Positions 1 to 6,293 of a stretch of 11,989 nt of DNA are shown here, one piece after another. How positions within the stretch are numbered: the stretch's first letter is position 1; each line of letters starts with the position of its first letter. The stretch is from Candidatus Latescibacterota bacterium (GTDB lineage Bacteria; Latescibacterota; 4484-107): assembly GCA_030613045.1 (NCBI GenBank), contig JAUWMS010000026.1:1-11989 (forward strand), in the 5' to 3' direction. Both the position numbers and the translations under genes were made by a program. Below the pieces are notes generated by a model. It did no database searches. It was not told the origin of the DNA and was given only the letters and a program-made list of their open reading frames with translations.

Positions 1-2
1 CG

Positions 3-818
3 ATCTCCCGGATGCTCTCCGATGAGCAGGTTCCGCATCTGATGCTCGTGGACGAGGATCTGGAGACGGGCGAGAAGCTGTCCCGGTTCGACGCCCTGCT
101 GATTCCCGCAGCACCGATGATGAGCGACCGGCAGATCGAGACGGTGGAGCGGTTCGTGGAGCAGGGCGGCGGATTGATCCTTCTCGGCCAGACGGCTTGG
201 TACGACGAAATCGGCCGGCTGCGGCGGGAGGGGCTCGGATTCCACGGGCTTCTGCGAAATATGGAGCCATGGGGGCACATTGACAGAGGGATTGATCCTG
301 CGGTCGGCGTGAATACCACCCGAAAAGGCGCGCACGGCAAGGGGCGCGTGGTGTATATTCCGCGCGATGCGTACGTGCGTTTTCCTTCCACCGGACGCGA
401 GGCGGTGGTGCTGTTCAAGGATATGGCCGCCATTACCGCGGATCAGATGAGCGGGATCAATGTGGTGTTCAAGGAGGTCGTCAAATGGGCCGCGGGGGGA
501 CGGTTCTCCGGCGCGTGTTCGGCGGATTCCAGCGTGGAATACAGCTTGATGTACCAACCTCAGCACAACCGGGTGCTTGTCCATCTGATCAATTACAAGG
601 TGGATGGGGACGGCACGGTGATTGAGGAGGAGAATATCAGAGTCAAAGCCGCTATGCCGGATGGAAAGAAACCCGTCTCCGTCCAGCTTATTTCGCCCGA
701 TTTCGAGGAACGACTGACGTTGGATTTCACGGAGACGCAGGAGAATAATCTGTGCTTTGTGGAGTTCGTGGCGCCCCGGCTGGTGATCTATGATGTGGCG
801 AGGATTGAACTTGCGTGA
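3..818 (+). CDS. Glycosidase-like protein, C-terminal part (5' end outside window)
   Basis: The reading frame is open from the first bases of the window, so the 271 residues seen are the C-terminal part of a larger protein; the ATG at position 12 is probably internal. The first ~90 residues have a Rossmann-like pattern (FDALLIPAAPMMSDRQIETV, then VEQGGGLILLGQ) typical of the glutamine-amidotransferase-like domain found after the catalytic barrel in GH42-type beta-galactosidases and related hypothetical glycosidases. The last ~100 residues (NRVLVHLINY, then VQLISPDFEERLTL) resemble the beta-sandwich that ends such proteins. The catalytic domain is not visible, so substrate and activity cannot be stated. 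It ends in TGA. The family call comes from recalled patterns and is moderately sure at the domain level only. Confidence 0.6.
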   Translation: MSRMLSDEQVPHLMLVDEDLETGEKLSRFDALLIPAAPMMSDRQIETVERFVEQGGGLILLGQTAWYDEIGRLRREGLGFHGLLRNMEPWGHIDRGIDPAVGVNTTRKGAHGKGRVVYIPRDAYVRFPSTGREAVVLFKDMAAITADQMSGINVVFKEVVKWAAGGRFSGACSADSSVEYSLMYQPQHNRVLVHLINYKVDGDGTVIEEENIRVKAAMPDGKKPVSVQLISPDFEERLTLDFTETQENNLCFVEFVAPRLVIYDVARIELA

Positions 819-825
819 CGATGAG

Positions 826-904
826 TTATCCACTAAGGACACGAAGGTACACGAAAATGTGCATAATTAGATTCTTACTCCTCCTTCGTGTTCTTCCTGG
901 ATAA
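826..904. repeat. Imperfect inverted repeat between glycosidase-like gene and radical SAM gene
   Basis: Two 22-nt arms, 826-847 and 883-904, are reverse complements at 19 of 22 positions and share TTATCC ends and an ACACGAAGG core. They enclose 35 nt. It starts 7 bp after the stop codon of the upstream gene and could act as a weak transcription terminator, but there is no T-tract. The ACACGAAGG-type wording resembles dispersed intergenic repeats; whether other copies exist in the genome cannot be seen here. Confidence 0.7.
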
Positions 905-911
905 GATGCTG

Positions 912-2077
912 TTATCCCCCACAGAGAGGAGTGTAGCGGATGCCTCGGATCATGAGAAAAAAGATAGGTGTTGCACTCGACATGCAGGGCTGTCCGAATC
1001 GGTGCCGCCACTGTTGGCTGGGTTCCGGATCGAATCGCAAACTCTCAGATGACGATCTTCGATGGGTGGCTGCGCAATTTCGGCATTACTTAGAGACCGC
1101 CGACACGACGGTCGAATCCCTCTCTGTATCGTCATGGTTTCGGGAACCCGATTTCTCGGATGAATATCGGCATCTCTACGAATTGGAAGAAGATCTCAGC
1201 GACGAAAAACCTGAGCGTTTCGAGGTACTTAGCGTCTGGCGTCTGGCCCGCGACAAAGAATATGCTTCCTGGGTGAAGTCAGTAGACCCTGACACCTGTC
1301 AAATATCTTTTTTCGGAATGGAAGAAACGAATGACTGGTTCCACCGACGGAAAGGAGCATTCAGAGATGCCTTGACAGCAACGGAACGGCTCCTTGATGT
1401 TGGTATGAAGCCGCGTTGGCAGATCTTCCTTACGAAGAAGCTCCTCCCAGAAATAGATGAATTGTTGCTTTTGATTGATCGTCTCAGGCTGCGCGAACGC
1501 GTACAGGAGCTCGGTAGTGAGTTCCAACTATTCATGCATACTCCAGGTCCTGATTATGAAGCGAGGAAGATTGAGCATCTACGCCCTACGCTTGACGAGG
1601 TTGCATCGCTCCCCGAAGCGATCCTGGAGCCGTCCAGAAAGCACTTCGGCAAGAAGATCCTGTGGCAACCGGAAAGCGAATTGTATAGGTCCATTTTGAA
1701 AAACGAGGAAGTCCCTGCCAAAGGTGAAAAGGTGCTTCCCGAAGTATTATGGTTCTTTGTCACGAATAACTGGGACGTTTTTTCTAATGTAGGAACCTTG
1801 GAGGGATGGTGGAGACTCGGCAATCTCAAGGCCGATTCTGTAGAGATAATCATGCGACGATTTGAGCAAGATGGGATTCTTGGCCTTGAGGTTCTTTTGC
1901 ACCAACCTCCGAACAAATTGGCAAAGGAATATGGAGATCCTCACGGCATGAAGATTTATTCCACCCAAGGCGATCTTCTCTCCTTGTATCATGCAGAGCA
2001 CTGCGAAAGAACGTGGCGTGGGAGATAACAAGCGCATGCGCACAGACGTGCTATTCGCACGCCGGTGATGCGCATCG
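912..2077 (+). mobile_element. Putative single integron-like gene cassette carrying a radical SAM gene
   Basis: Proposed cassette running from just after G911 of a GTTATCC motif to G2077 of the GTTATGA motif that ends the attC-like fold at 2023-2083. It has the layout of a gene cassette: a short leader with a ribosome binding site (GAGAGGAG near 923-930), one gene filling nearly all of it, and a stop codon inside the attC left end. If the element were a circle, the joined right end would read GTTATCC, which pairs with GATAAC (6 bp), better than the present flank GTTATGA (5 bp with ATAAC). Gene composition differs from the neighbours: two 60-nt samples gave about 38-43% G+C, against 62-67% in similar samples of flanking genes. 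No integrase gene and no second clear attC lie in the window. A second GTTATCC at 825-831 is an alternative left end. All of this is inference from pattern. Confidence 0.35.
940..2028 (+). CDS. Radical SAM protein of unknown function
   Basis: A 362-residue protein with the radical SAM signature CPNRCRHC (C-x3-C-x2-C; Cys18, Cys22, Cys25) close to the N-terminus, directly after a predicted first beta strand (KIGVALDMQG). These cysteines would bind a 4Fe-4S cluster that cleaves S-adenosylmethionine to a radical. Only two other cysteines occur, so no SPASM or twitch auxiliary cluster is evident and no second catalytic domain is recognisable. The C-terminal third (from about residue 255) contains aromatic-rich text such as WFFVTNNWDVF and is unassigned. 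The start at 940 is supported by a GAGAGGAG ribosome binding site about 9 nt upstream; the ATG at 952 is too far from it. The G+C content is visibly lower than in adjacent genes, which suggests transfer. The TAA stop sits within an attC-like element. Substrate is unknown; a lone radical SAM gene gives no pathway context. Confidence 0.85.
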   Translation: MPRIMRKKIGVALDMQGCPNRCRHCWLGSGSNRKLSDDDLRWVAAQFRHYLETADTTVESLSVSSWFREPDFSDEYRHLYELEEDLSDEKPERFEVLSVWRLARDKEYASWVKSVDPDTCQISFFGMEETNDWFHRRKGAFRDALTATERLLDVGMKPRWQIFLTKKLLPEIDELLLLIDRLRLRERVQELGSEFQLFMHTPGPDYEARKIEHLRPTLDEVASLPEAILEPSRKHFGKKILWQPESELYRSILKNEEVPAKGEKVLPEVLWFFVTNNWDVFSNVGTLEGWWRLGNLKADSVEIIMRRFEQDGILGLEVLLHQPPNKLAKEYGDPHGMKIYSTQGDLLSLYHAEHCERTWRGR

Positions 2078-2083
2078 TTATGA
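2023..2083 (+). other. attC-like recombination site (putative)
   Basis: A 61-bp imperfect palindrome overlapping the stop codon of the radical SAM gene. Outer arms are AGATAAC (2023-2029) and GTTATGA (2077-2083), pairing as ATAAC/GTTAT. Inside are GCGCAT 2032-2037 with ATGCGC 2068-2073, a GCG bulge, CAC 2041-2043 with GTG 2065-2067, an AGA/CCG internal loop, and CGTGC 2047-2051 with GCACG 2057-2061 around a 5-nt loop TATTC. Unpaired bulges inside a stem bounded by AAC and GTT are what attC sites look like. The outer 7-mers fit RYYYAAC and GTTRRRY only in part, essentially the AAC/GTT triplets, so this could be an unrelated hairpin or a degenerate site. Confidence 0.4.
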
Positions 2084-2114
2084 TTATTGCAAAAGAAATG
2101 AATGCCAATCTCAC

Positions 2115-2147
2115 AGACCTCCGAGGTCTTGAAGACCTCGGAGGTCT
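2115..2147. repeat. Perfect 33-nt nested palindrome just upstream of the oxidoreductase gene
   Basis: Two 16-nt arms (2115-2130 and 2132-2147) are perfect reverse complements around a single G at 2131. Each arm is itself a small palindrome, GACCTC-C-GAGGTC on the left and GACCTC-G-GAGGTC on the right, so it can fold as one long hairpin or as two short ones. It ends about 7 nt before the ribosome binding site of the next gene. It could be a dispersed palindromic repeat or a cis-regulatory hairpin; no T-tract follows, so it is not a typical terminator. Confidence 0.8.
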
Positions 2148-2167
2148 CAGGCTCACAGGAGGATAAA

Positions 2168-3340
2168 ATGGCGTCTGGTCAAAAGCTCAAAACAGGCGTA
2201 ATCGGCCTGGGCCCGAGAGGATTTTTCCTCTGCACGTTGATAGATGAGCATCCCCGGATGGAATGGGTGGCCGTATGCGATCTAAATGCCGGCCGGTTCG
2301 ATCCACTGAAGAAACACGTTGGAGACCGAATCGCGTATTTCACTTCGCTGCAAGAGATGTTGAGCCTTCCGGGGCTGGATGCTGTCGTGGTCACCACCAA
2401 CGATCCGGATCACAAGGTTCCGACGGTGGAGATTCTGCGAGCGGGCAAGCATTGTCTCGTGGAAAAACCGATGGCGCAGACCATCGAGGATTGCGACGAA
2501 ATGCTTCTGGCGCAGAGGGAATCCGGCAAGGTCTTGATGGTGGATTTTGAGTTGCGCTATTGCGTGCTATTCGAGCGGATGCGGGAGCTTATCGAGCGGG
2601 GGGACATCGGGGACATCAAATTAGGCTGGGCCGTGGACAATGTCGCGGTGGGAGGGAATTCTTTCTTCCACGGGAAGCGGAAACACAAAAATTTCATCAA
2701 GAGTCTCGTTCTTCAGAAGGGCAGTCATACCCTTGATCTTTTGAATGGGTTTATGGGCGGGAATCCCAGACAGGTCTTTGCATTGGGCGGGCTGGACGTG
2801 TTCGGAAGGCTGCATGCTCCGGATAAGAGATGCCGGGATTGCGGGAAAAGGGAGACGTGTGCTTACGCGATCCGGGAGAAGACGAGGGTCTATCCTGAGT
2901 TTTACGACGCGGAAGTGCCCATAGACGACCATTGTGTGTACGGGCAGGACGTGGACGTGGACGACAACACGTTGATCGCCATTCAGTATGACAATGGGAA
3001 ACGCGGATTCTATACGGAGTGTCATTTTACCCCGGAGTATTCCCGGGAATTCACGTTGATCGGGGATAAAGGCAAAATGCAGGGACATTTTGAGGATGGG
3101 CGTTTTTCGATCCGCGTTTCCTACCGGCATTCGGATCACGTGGACGAGTATCATCCGACGGTCTCCGGCGGAGGCCATGGCGGCGGAGAAACCGGACTCA
3201 TGGATGATTTCGCGCGGTGCTGCCGGGAGAACGAAACGCCCCTTGCCGACGGCGTCGCCGGAAGGAATGCGACTGCGGTGGCGATGGCTGCCCAAGAGAG
3301 TATCGAGTCGGGGAAGGCGGTGGAGATTCCTACACCATAG
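2168..3340 (+). CDS. Gfo/Idh/MocA-family NAD(P)-dependent oxidoreductase
   Basis: A 390-residue protein with the two-domain plan of the family. The N-terminal Rossmann fold has GLGPRG at residues 13-18 for the NAD(P) pyrophosphate, an acidic D38 at the end of strand 2, and EKP at 99-101, whose lysine is the usual catalytic residue. KGSHTLDLLNG at 184-194 gives the conserved His187 and Asp190 of the active site. Such enzymes act on sugars, inositols or related polyols; the substrate cannot be read from sequence. A cysteine group (Cys222, Cys225, Cys231, possibly with Cys256) is compatible with metal binding. The start at 2168 is chosen because ACAGGAGG lies 5 nt before it; the in-frame ATG at 2102 would read through the palindrome at 2115-2147 and has no good binding site. 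The glycosidase-like gene further upstream fits a sugar-use theme. Confidence 0.9.
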   Translation: MASGQKLKTGVIGLGPRGFFLCTLIDEHPRMEWVAVCDLNAGRFDPLKKHVGDRIAYFTSLQEMLSLPGLDAVVVTTNDPDHKVPTVEILRAGKHCLVEKPMAQTIEDCDEMLLAQRESGKVLMVDFELRYCVLFERMRELIERGDIGDIKLGWAVDNVAVGGNSFFHGKRKHKNFIKSLVLQKGSHTLDLLNGFMGGNPRQVFALGGLDVFGRLHAPDKRCRDCGKRETCAYAIREKTRVYPEFYDAEVPIDDHCVYGQDVDVDDNTLIAIQYDNGKRGFYTECHFTPEYSREFTLIGDKGKMQGHFEDGRFSIRVSYRHSDHVDEYHPTVSGGGHGGGETGLMDDFARCCRENETPLADGVAGRNATAVAMAAQESIESGKAVEIPTP

Positions 3341-3353
3341 CAAGTCAAAAGCC

Positions 3354-3624
3354 TGCACTTAGCACTCTTCGGGCGGGCTGCCGTAAGTCTCCGATAATAA
3401 AAAAGAAGATCAAATTTGAAGGCAAGAGAATCGTTCACAATTAGTCATTCACAATTTACAATTCACAATTTGGAGTTAATAATCAATTGTGAATTGTAAA
3501 TTGTGAATTATTAATTATTAATGTCGCCCCACAGCTGCATACACAGTCGGGATGACGATGCGGGTCTGGTTAGACAAAAAATTGAAATTCCTATACGATG
3601 CACTTAGCGCTCTTCGAGCGGGCT
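3354..3624. repeat. Direct repeat pair, 26 nt (3354-3379 and 3599-3624)
   Basis: Two copies of a 26-nt sequence beginning TGCACTTAGC and ending GCGGGCT match at 24 of 26 positions, 245 bp apart. The first begins 13 bp after the oxidoreductase stop codon. The copies flank the AT-rich inverted repeat at 3447-3508. They may be ends of a dispersed element, or remains of two copies of one. Confidence 0.7.
3447..3508. repeat. Perfect 24-bp AT-rich inverted repeat
   Basis: Arms 3447-3470 and 3485-3508 are perfect reverse complements separated by 14 nt. Each arm is built from near-repeats of the words ATTCACAATT and TACAATT. The surrounding bases, including TTAATTATTAAT after the right arm, are also AT-rich, in sharp contrast to the genes. 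No T-tract or gene signal is attached to it. It looks like a dispersed palindromic element; a bidirectional terminator for the convergent genes is possible. Confidence 0.85.
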
Positions 3625-3694
3625 CCTGTCCCAAATATAACGGAGTTCAATTTCGTCACATTCATAAGCCTCTCCGAAAATCCTATCCTCACAA

Positions 3695-3850
3695 GGAATT
3701 CACCCTTCAGGGTGTTATCAAAACGTACCAGAAAGCCCGGATTCCTGAGTTGAAGGCGTCCGTCGCTCAAGCAACTTTCAATGGGGGCGCTTCCTCTCGC
3801 TCCCACGCTCCTACGTCATCAAATTGATGAAACCCTGAAGGGTGAATTCC
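3695..3850. repeat. 26-bp inverted repeat enclosing about 104 bp
   Basis: Arms 3695-3720 (GGAATTCACCCTTCAGGGT...) and 3825-3850 match as reverse complements at 23 of 26 positions. Each arm contains its own small palindrome CCCTTCAGGG or CCCTGAAGGG. Inside the right end is a 15-nt palindrome TCATCAAATTGATGA (3816-3830). Open frames cross this stretch on both strands, but none has a ribosome binding site or a recognisable family. The layout is MITE-like, although no target-site duplication is evident. Confidence 0.65.
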
Positions 3851-3879
3851 GAGATCCTGACAAGGACGGCATGCAATTG

Positions 3880-3905
3880 GGTTCGGGATTACAAAATCCC
3901 GAACC
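3880..3905. other. Hairpin between convergent genes
   Basis: GGTTCGGGATT at 3880-3890 and AATCCCGAACC at 3895-3905 form an 11-bp perfect stem with the loop ACAA. It lies about 70 bp downstream of the TPR gene stop on the minus strand. Neither side has a clear U-tract, so a terminator role is only possible. Apart from the repeats listed separately, I see no gene in 3341-3973. Confidence 0.6.
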
Positions 3906-3973
3906 AATCCCCAAGAGGATTTTGGGCAAATTTGTGAATTATGCAGGTTAAATTTTGTGCATTTCCGGAAAAT

Positions 3974-6049
3974 TTACTCTTTCTCCATTTTCGCCTGTTC
4001 AAACCGCTGCATCGCTTCCCAGTATTTCTGAGGATTTTCCGTCTCGCACGAAAGCGCCTGCTGGATGGTGGAGATCGCCTGATCGAACTCGCCGTTCCGA
4101 TAATGCAACTCCGCCAGCGTAGCGAGATACCCCGCCGTATCCGGCTTCAGTTCCAGCGATTTCCGGGCCAGCGCGATCCCCTCTTCGAGATTCTTGTCTT
4201 GCGCCACATAAATCGCGGCCAGATTGTTGTACGCTCCGGGAAATTTCGGCTCCAGCGCGATCACGCGCCGGTAGGCTTCAATCGCCGCGTCGAAGCGCCC
4301 CGATGCACGCGCGGACAGGCCCAGAGCAAAGTAGTTTCGAGCACGTTTCGGTTCCGCGCGCACCGCAACCTTCGCCCGATCCATGGCCGCTTCGTACCGT
4401 TTCTGGTCATAATACAGCCTGCTCAGACGAACCTGCGCTGCCACGTACTTCGGATTGATCTCCGTAGCCTTCTCGTACGCAGCTACGGCGTCAGCAACCC
4501 GTCCCGCTTTCGCCAGCAGGACACCGAGGTGATAATAGGCCCGTTCATTCAGAGAATCCGCCTGAACCGCATTCCGAAGCGCGTGGATCGCCGCCTCCAG
4601 GTTTCCTTCTCCCTGATAGAGTTGACCGAGCCTGAAATGCGCCTTGGCGAAATCGGGCTTCACACGGAGTGCCCGGATATAGGCTTGCTTCGCTTCGTCC
4701 TTCCTTCCCCGCTTCTCATGCGTCAGCCCCATATTAAAATAACCGAGGTAAGACTTGGGATCCGCCCGCACCAAGCCGGTGTACGACGCGAGCGCCCGGT
4801 CGTAGGAGCCCTCCCTGTAATAGAGCCTTCCCAGCCGAAGCAACCCCTGGGCGTGCCTGGAATTCCGCCTCAAGAGCGCCTCCCATTGACGCATCGCCTC
4901 CCGGAACCGCCCCTTTTGCTCCAATAGATCCGCCAGGGCCGCGCGCGCCTCCACCCCCTTCGGATCCAGTTGAACGACCTTTCGATATTGGCGAATCGCC
5001 CGTTCCGTCTCCCCGCTTTCCAGATAGGCATCCCCCAATAGAAAATGGGCATCCACCTGATCGGGTTCTTCTTTCAGCGCCAGTTCATAGTGAAAAATGG
5101 CTTTCTTCAAGGTCCCGGATTTATGGTAGGACAGCGCCAAATCGAGGTGCGCCAATCCGAAATCCATGTCCTCGTGCGCGTCCAGGAGGACGGCACACTT
5201 CTCGAACTCCCCCACGCGAATATACGCTACAGCCAATCCCAAAAGAGCCTGCTCGAACTCAGGATCAATCTCAAGCACCCGCTCATAGTGGCCGATCGCA
5301 TCCCGGAATCGGCCCGTTTTCGTATAGATCAGTCCCAGATTGAACCGGGCTTCCACCGACTCGGGCCGGATCGCCAGGGCCTTTTCGCATGCCCGGATGG
5401 CCTGCTCCACCGCGCCTTGGTCGTAAAATGCCGCCGATAGATTGATGAAAACGGACTCCGGGATCAAATCGCCGGCCCGCTCGAACGCCTCGGCGGCCCG
5501 ATCCAACGCGCCCTTCTCCTGACAGACCACGCCGAGATTGGCATACGCCTGCCTGTAATCCGGTTTGAAATGCACTGCGCGCTCGTAATACCCGATGGCC
5601 TCGTCCAAAAGATTTTCCTGCCGACAGATCAGCCCCAAATTGAAATAGCTCCTTGCGTTCGTCGAATCCATCGCAATGGCGATGTGCAGCGATTCCAAAG
5701 CTTCCGGCCGCTTCCCAAGACGCCAATAGCACAATCCGAGATTGATCTGCGCCGGCACCAATCCGGGAACCAGCGCAAGGGCCTTCTTGTTCTCCGAAGC
5801 GGCCCGGTCGTACTGACCCTCGCGATAGTATGCTATTCCCAAATTATAATGTGCCCGCGCATCCTCGGGGAATTCCTCCAGAAACGCCTCATACTCCTCG
5901 ATGGCCGCCCCGAACTCGTCCTTTCGGGTATGCTCGTACGCCCTGCCGAAATCCCGTTTCGGGGGTTTGCCCACACAGCCGCAGATCAAAAATCCGACTG
6001 CGACCAGAACGATAAAGACGCTCCCATATCTATGCAGACGCATAATCAT
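3974..6049 (-). CDS. TPR-repeat lipoprotein with about 19 tandem repeats
   Basis: A 691-residue protein. The N-terminus (MIMRLHRY, then a hydrophobic stretch to about residue 24) ends in a lipobox-like ICGC, so Cys25 is the likely lipidated residue; residue +2 is Val, which in Gram-negative cells would favour the outer membrane. From about residue 34 to the end I count 19 consecutive 31-35-residue tetratricopeptide repeats with the usual pattern (for example YFNLGLICRQENLLDEAIGY), with no other domain. TPR arrays are protein-binding scaffolds, often in envelope assembly, secretion or polysaccharide systems, but no partner is evident here. The start at 6049 is chosen because AAAGGAG lies 6 nt upstream and the signal sequence starts there; the longer frame to 6100 adds a polar tail before the signal. 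A sigma70-like promoter at 6177-6205 probably drives it alone. Confidence 0.85.
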   Translation of the reverse strand: MIMRLHRYGSVFIVLVAVGFLICGCVGKPPKRDFGRAYEHTRKDEFGAAIEEYEAFLEEFPEDARAHYNLGIAYYREGQYDRAASENKKALALVPGLVPAQINLGLCYWRLGKRPEALESLHIAIAMDSTNARSYFNLGLICRQENLLDEAIGYYERAVHFKPDYRQAYANLGVVCQEKGALDRAAEAFERAGDLIPESVFINLSAAFYDQGAVEQAIRACEKALAIRPESVEARFNLGLIYTKTGRFRDAIGHYERVLEIDPEFEQALLGLAVAYIRVGEFEKCAVLLDAHEDMDFGLAHLDLALSYHKSGTLKKAIFHYELALKEEPDQVDAHFLLGDAYLESGETERAIRQYRKVVQLDPKGVEARAALADLLEQKGRFREAMRQWEALLRRNSRHAQGLLRLGRLYYREGSYDRALASYTGLVRADPKSYLGYFNMGLTHEKRGRKDEAKQAYIRALRVKPDFAKAHFRLGQLYQGEGNLEAAIHALRNAVQADSLNERAYYHLGVLLAKAGRVADAVAAYEKATEINPKYVAAQVRLSRLYYDQKRYEAAMDRAKVAVRAEPKRARNYFALGLSARASGRFDAAIEAYRRVIALEPKFPGAYNNLAAIYVAQDKNLEEGIALARKSLELKPDTAGYLATLAELHYRNGEFDQAISTIQQALSCETENPQKYWEAMQRFEQAKMEKE

Positions 6050-6176
6050 CTCGAGCTCCTTTCCGCTAACCAGCCTCTTCCATTTTGGATGCGTACCCAA
6101 ATGCGGAAAAACATCGTGTGAGAAGTAACCGTGTTTTTACACGCCTCCGAAAAAAGGAACGAGACGCGCTCCGCAC

Positions 6177-6205
6177 AATATAATCGTTTCGAGTCCTTTT
6201 GTAAA
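6177..6205 (-). promoter_or_regulatory. Sigma70-type promoter for the TPR gene
   Basis: On the minus strand TTTACA (6205-6200) and TATATT (6182-6177) are separated by 17 nt; each box matches 5 of 6 consensus bases. Transcription would start near 6170 and give a leader of about 120 nt. The -35 box begins within the T-tract of the rplI terminator, so terminator and promoter sit back to back. Confidence 0.6.
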
Positions 6206-6237
6206 GAAAAAAGGCGAAGAGATTTCCCCTTCGCCTT
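6204..6237 (-). terminator. Intrinsic terminator after rplI
   Basis: On the minus strand a 9-bp perfect stem AAGGCGAAG / CTTCGCCTT (6237-6229 with 6219-6211) with a 9-nt loop runs straight into TTTTTTC (the A-rich 6205-6212 on the plus strand). It lies about 57 bp after the rplI stop codon and should end the rpsF-rpsR-rplI transcript. Confidence 0.85.
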
Positions 6238-6293
6238 GAATCACACGCCGTCGGAACGCGTCAGCTCCCGGCTTTCCGGAACGGAACGATCCG

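Noticed and set aside
2102..2167. N-terminal extension of the oxidoreductase to the ATG at 2102
   Set aside because: It would translate the palindrome (TSEVLKTSEV), and the strong ACAGGAGG site points to 2168.
2621..3358. A 245-residue minus-strand open frame
   Set aside because: It is antisense to the oxidoreductase, whose NAD-binding, EKP and His/Asp motifs and ribosome binding site are clear.
3552..3827. Possible small genes (91 residues plus strand, 71 residues minus strand) in the convergent gap
   Set aside because: They cross the direct repeat and inverted repeat, lack a ribosome binding site and match no family I recognise; dispersed repeat sequence explains them better.
3941..4927. 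A 328-residue open frame on the plus strand
   Set aside because: It lies antisense to the clear TPR array; its arginine- and proline-rich text is what the complement of TPR codons gives, and it has no family resemblance.
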